Source: Thermoanaerobacterales bacterium UBA4877
GTDB lineage: Bacteria; Bacillota; Thermoanaerobacteria; Thermoanaerobacterales; UBA4877
Direction: 5' to 3'
Length of the DNA stretch: 37,297 nucleotides
Assembly: GCA_002399345.1 (NCBI GenBank)
Contig: DHDL01000003.1
Coordinates: forward strand, 11,080 to 48,376
The position numbers were made by a program, and so were the translations under genes. The notes beneath the pieces are model-generated. The model was not told the DNA's origin. It worked only from the letters and a program-made list of their open reading frames with translations, and searched no databases. This document shows positions 34,803 to 37,297 of the stretch, in pieces; within the stretch, counting starts at the first letter, position 1, and each line of letters opens with the position of its first letter.

Positions 34803-35174
34803 ATGAAACTATCTGATTCAGCGAAGAAAATGACGCATTTCATCTGCATTATTGCGTTATTATGCATACTGGGCTCCGTGATATATTATCGTTCATTGAG
34901 TTTCCTTCCTTTTTTTTATGGAGTGCTTGCCGGCTCTTTTGTTAGCATAGTCAAAGTCTTTCTGCTTGACCGTGCCGTTGATAAAGTAATAAATATGGAG
35001 CAAAGGCACGCCGGAGGATATGCAGGCATTTCGTATCTGCTGAGATTTGGATTGTCGGGAGCCGTCCTTATTCTTGGAGCAGTCGCTCCTCAGATCAGTC
35101 TTTGGGGTACAGTGGCCGGGATATTCGCATACCAACTTGCGGCATATGGTTTAAAATTTTGTTCAAATGACTGA
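34803..35174 (+). CDS. atpI: ATP synthase protein I
   Basis: A 123-residue membrane protein with four hydrophobic helices, similar to AtpI, the chaperone that helps assemble the c-ring. Family-typical segments are LPFFYGVLAGSFVSIVKVFLLDRAVDKV and AGGYAGISYLLRFGLSGAV. ATG 34803 is five bases after GGTGGG; GTG 34797 overlaps that site and is not preferred. It sits between atpZ and atpB, as expected. Confidence 0.85.
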   Translation: MKLSDSAKKMTHFICIIALLCILGSVIYYRSLSFLPFFYGVLAGSFVSIVKVFLLDRAVDKVINMEQRHAGGYAGISYLLRFGLSGAVLILGAVAPQISLWGTVAGIFAYQLAAYGLKFCSND

Positions 35175-35209
35175 GGTTATGAAATCCAAAAACAGGAGGT
35201 GATAAATCA

Positions 35210-35896
35210 TTGAATTTGGAGGTGAATAATCTCTGGGTCATCAACGTCTTCGGTGTTAAAATTTGGATAACAGAGACGATTGTTAATACGTGGATCATTA
35301 TGGCTGTACTGATTACTTTGGCAGTAATTATTCGTGTGAAACTTCGTAATTTTCAAGTTGTCCCCACAGGATTTCAAAATTTTGTAGAGGCAGCTGTGGA
35401 AGCATTTGATAATTTTACAAAAGACACTGTAGGGGATAGGTTTTCTTATATAGCACCCTGGTTTTTCATGGTTTTTGTTTTTCTTCTTACATCTTGTCTA
35501 TTTAGTATGTTTGGACTTCGGGCGCCTACCGCGGACTGGGCGACAACTTTTGCATTTTCATTGGGTACTTTCTTTATCATGATTTTCATGGGTTTAAAAC
35601 ATCGAAAGGGCAAATATCTAAAATCTTTCATTGAACCGAATGTCATACTTCTTCCAATTAATTTGATCGGAGAAGTGGCTAAACCAATTTCATTGAGTTT
35701 CAGGTTATTTGGTAATATGTTGTCCGGTACGATATTGCTAACACTTTATTATGCATTGACACCATTATTTCTTCAAATAGGGATTCCGGCAGTGCTACAT
35801 GCAATTTTTGATGTTGCATTCGGTGCTTTGCAGACATATATATTCGTGATTATCAGTTTTATGTATGTAAGAGGTGCGGCCGAAGAAAATATGTAG
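35210..35896 (+). CDS. atpB: ATP synthase Fo subunit a
   Basis: A 228-residue membrane subunit that forms the ion half channels beside the c-ring. The essential Arg is R165 in SLSFRLFGNMLSG; the N-terminal VFGVKIWITETIVNTWIIM, the middle NLIGEVAKPISLSFRLFG and the C-terminal GALQTYIFVIISFMYVRGA are typical. Five or six helices are visible. The start is TTG 35210, with GGAGG ten bases upstream. Together with subunit c it determines whether protons or sodium drive the enzyme. Confidence 0.95.
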   Translation: MNLEVNNLWVINVFGVKIWITETIVNTWIIMAVLITLAVIIRVKLRNFQVVPTGFQNFVEAAVEAFDNFTKDTVGDRFSYIAPWFFMVFVFLLTSCLFSMFGLRAPTADWATTFAFSLGTFFIMIFMGLKHRKGKYLKSFIEPNVILLPINLIGEVAKPISLSFRLFGNMLSGTILLTLYYALTPLFLQIGIPAVLHAIFDVAFGALQTYIFVIISFMYVRGAAEENM

Positions 35897-35928
35897 ACAT
35901 TTATTATAGAGAATTGGAGGAGATTATT

Positions 35929-36204
35929 ATGCAGGACCCTTTAGCGTTTGTTATCGCTATCGCTCATATTGCTGCAGCAATTGCGCTGCTTAATGGAGTT
36001 ACAACTACATTCGGGCAGGCTAAGATTTGTTCACAGGCTATCGAATCTATGGCCAGACAGCCGGAAGCTTCCGACTCTATCCGAAGTACCATGTTTGTCG
36101 GCCTGGCAATGAGCGAGACATCAGGAATTTACGGCCTTTTGATTGCCATTGTTATGCTTTTCGCCAACCCACTCGTAGATATTATGGTCAGCCATCTTGG
36201 ATAA
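35929..36204 (+). CDS. atpE: ATP synthase Fo subunit c
   Basis: A 91-residue hairpin protein that forms the rotor ring. The ion-binding Glu is E63 in LAMSETSGIYGLLIA; Q30 in the first helix, T64, S65 and Y68 match the sodium-site positions of the Ilyobacter ring (Q32, E65, S66, T67, Y70, with T and S swapped), suggesting sodium coupling. The first helix lacks the usual GxGxGxGxG: it has G23, T25, T27, G29 and A31, with a Lys at 32. The loop ARQPEAS is typical. ATG 35929 follows GGAGGAG at five bases; an in-frame TTG at 35914 would add five residues and has no ribosome site. Confidence 0.95.
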   Translation: MQDPLAFVIAIAHIAAAIALLNGVTTTFGQAKICSQAIESMARQPEASDSIRSTMFVGLAMSETSGIYGLLIAIVMLFANPLVDIMVSHLG

Positions 36205-36240
36205 GTATATACAAGGAGAAGAAGTGAGGCGGATAGATAA

Positions 36241-36795
36241 ATGTATAATGCAATCATGATTTTTGTTAATAACGTACCTGAAGGCCGTGTTTTTGCTCTA
36301 GATAGTCAGACTTTAATAAGTGTGGCTATTCAGCTGCTCAATGGTATTATTCTTGCCGTTGCACTGGGATATATTCTTTATAAGCCTGTTAAAAAATTTA
36401 TGCAGGCTCGTACTGATAAAATTCAGGATCAGATCAAAGGTTCGGAGGAAAAGGCAGCCAAGGCGGATGAGGTCATAGATGAATATGAAGCTAAAATCAA
36501 AGAAATTGATAAAGAACGTATTCAAATTCTGGAGAATGCTCGTCATCAGGCAGCTGACGAGAAAAAAGCAATCCTTGAAGAAGCCAAAACCGTGGCAAAT
36601 GAGATTAAAAAGCATTCTGCCGATACGGCTTTAGCTGATGAGAAAAGGATTAAGGAGGAATCACGTCAATATATCATCGAACTTGCTTTTGATATAGCCC
36701 AGACGTATGTCACGCTAAATATGGATCAGCAAACCCAGGATAGACTGTTCGATGAGGCACTGGCTCAGATGGAGGGGGTAAATTGGCAAAACTAA
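36241..36795 (+). CDS. atpF: ATP synthase Fo subunit b
   Basis: A 184-residue stator stalk protein: one membrane helix at about 25-45 (LISVAIQLLNGIILAVALGYILYKPV), then a long charged coiled coil. The KPVKKFMQARTDKIQDQI and AKADEVIDEYEAKI segments are typical. AGGCGG is eight bases before the ATG. Its 3' end overlaps the atpH start by 13 bases. Confidence 0.93.
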   Translation: MYNAIMIFVNNVPEGRVFALDSQTLISVAIQLLNGIILAVALGYILYKPVKKFMQARTDKIQDQIKGSEEKAAKADEVIDEYEAKIKEIDKERIQILENARHQAADEKKAILEEAKTVANEIKKHSADTALADEKRIKEESRQYIIELAFDIAQTYVTLNMDQQTQDRLFDEALAQMEGVNWQN

Positions 36796-37297
36796 AAGAA
36801 CAGTATGTAACAAAACTTCTAGCACTTTCAGAAGATGTCAGTACACTAAAGACAGATCTTAGGCAGGTGATTTTACTTCGGGATACACTTGAGGATCCTG
36901 AAGTTCATGCTTTTTTAACTGACCCGAGTATTTTGGATCTGACTAAAAAGCAGTTTTTTATAGATTCTTTTTCTGATAAGCTTAGCAGCCATTTTGTGGA
37001 GTTTTTATATTATGCCATTCAGCATAATCAAGAATTGCTGATTATTCCTGTGCTAAATGAGTATATTGACCGGGCGAACAGATTCTTTAGAAAAGTTGAG
37101 GTAAAAGTGGTATCAGCCGCACCACTGGATGAAATACAGATTCAATCTATAGATAAGGTCTTGTCAAAAAAACTCAATTTAAATATAGTGATAAGAACTG
37201 AGGTAGATCCAAAGGTTATAGGTGGATTTTATTGTATTGTAAATGGGCGTATTTATGATGGTACAGTGAGGCATAAATTAAAAATGATGAAGAAAAC
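36783..37297 (+). CDS. atpH: ATP synthase F1 subunit delta, 3' end missing
   Basis: An OSCP/delta subunit linking stator and F1 head; 171 codons are visible and the frame runs off the window, with only about ten residues missing. It starts at TTG 36783, seven bases after GGAGG, inside the last codons of atpF. The C-terminal VDPKVIGGFYCIVNGRIYDGTVRHKL is the family signature. The window ends within the atp operon; atpA, G, D and C should follow. Confidence 0.92.
   Translation, partial: MAKLKEQYVTKLLALSEDVSTLKTDLRQVILLRDTLEDPEVHAFLTDPSILDLTKKQFFIDSFSDKLSSHFVEFLYYAIQHNQELLIIPVLNEYIDRANRFFRKVEVKVVSAAPLDEIQIQSIDKVLSKKLNLNIVIRTEVDPKVIGGFYCIVNGRIYDGTVRHKLKMMKK

Noticed and set aside
1..37297. CRISPR array, phage genes, transposases or toxin-antitoxin pairs
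   Set aside because: No regularly spaced repeats, integrase, transposase or typical small toxin gene pair was found.

Overview
The window is a chromosomal stretch of a low-to-moderate GC, Gram-positive, spore-forming anaerobe of the class Clostridia (Firmicutes). The evidence is a DegS/DegU-type two-component pair, DarA (cyclic-di-AMP PII-like protein), the sporulation protein YunB, a spore-coat-like protein, a BlaI/BlaR1-type regulator pair, strong AGGAGG ribosome sites, a 2[4Fe-4S]-type ferredoxin and a rubredoxin-like protein. About ten of 37 visible starts look like TTG. I cannot name the species; the gene set would fit a thermoanaerobe-like or Mahella/Caldicoprobacter-like lineage, but that is only an impression. 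There is no phage, insertion sequence, CRISPR array or rRNA operon.

Layout. (1) 1-3663, plus strand: the 3' end of pheT, then zapA, mutS2 and a DUF523 (thiouracil-desulfurase family) gene, closed by a 20-bp perfect terminator stem shared with the convergent gene. (2) 3662-8567: a class A penicillin-binding protein (minus), a rubredoxin-like protein, a long AT-rich gap with nested inverted repeats, and an AGCS sodium:amino-acid symporter. (3) 8721-10500: a blaI-blaR1-like operon (minus) with a palindromic operator inside its own promoter. (4) 10577-16393, plus strand: tyrS, yunB, thpR, degS-like, degU-like and an M18 aminopeptidase. (5) 16560-20832: a DUF3343-like small protein, a beta-propeller/coiled-coil protein, a divergent coat-like protein with a following glycosyltransferase, and a convergent PHP phosphatase that overlaps the latter. 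(6) 20989-25256: a ferredoxin with one Cys replaced by Asp, an MBOAT O-acyltransferase plus DHHW/AlgX-like partner, and a DUF4015 putative glycoside hydrolase (minus). (7) 25398-26757: darA, a gap with possible coding remnants, a VanZ-family gene and a tRNA-Leu(CAA) on the minus strand. (8) 26826-34200, plus strand: aroC, an L,D-transpeptidase, polA, coaE, a lytic transglycosylase and a short nicotinate phosphoribosyltransferase. (9) 34374-37297: an extended -10 promoter, a possibly structured leader, and the F1Fo ATP synthase operon atpZ-atpI-atpB-atpE-atpF-atpH, cut off in atpH.

Themes. Cell envelope and spore biology recur: class A PBP, L,D-transpeptidase, lytic transglycosylase, VanZ, MBOAT/DHHW acylation pair, YunB, coat-like protein. 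Housekeeping genes (pheT, tyrS, polA, coaE, aroC, atp) lie between them. The most unusual signals are the ATP synthase c subunit (sodium-type ligand residues but a broken glycine motif), the ferredoxin with a CxxDxxCxxxCP second motif, the leader of the atp operon, the nested inverted repeats upstream of the AGCS gene, and the possible spore-surface cluster. I did not find a clearly new multi-gene defence or mobile system.
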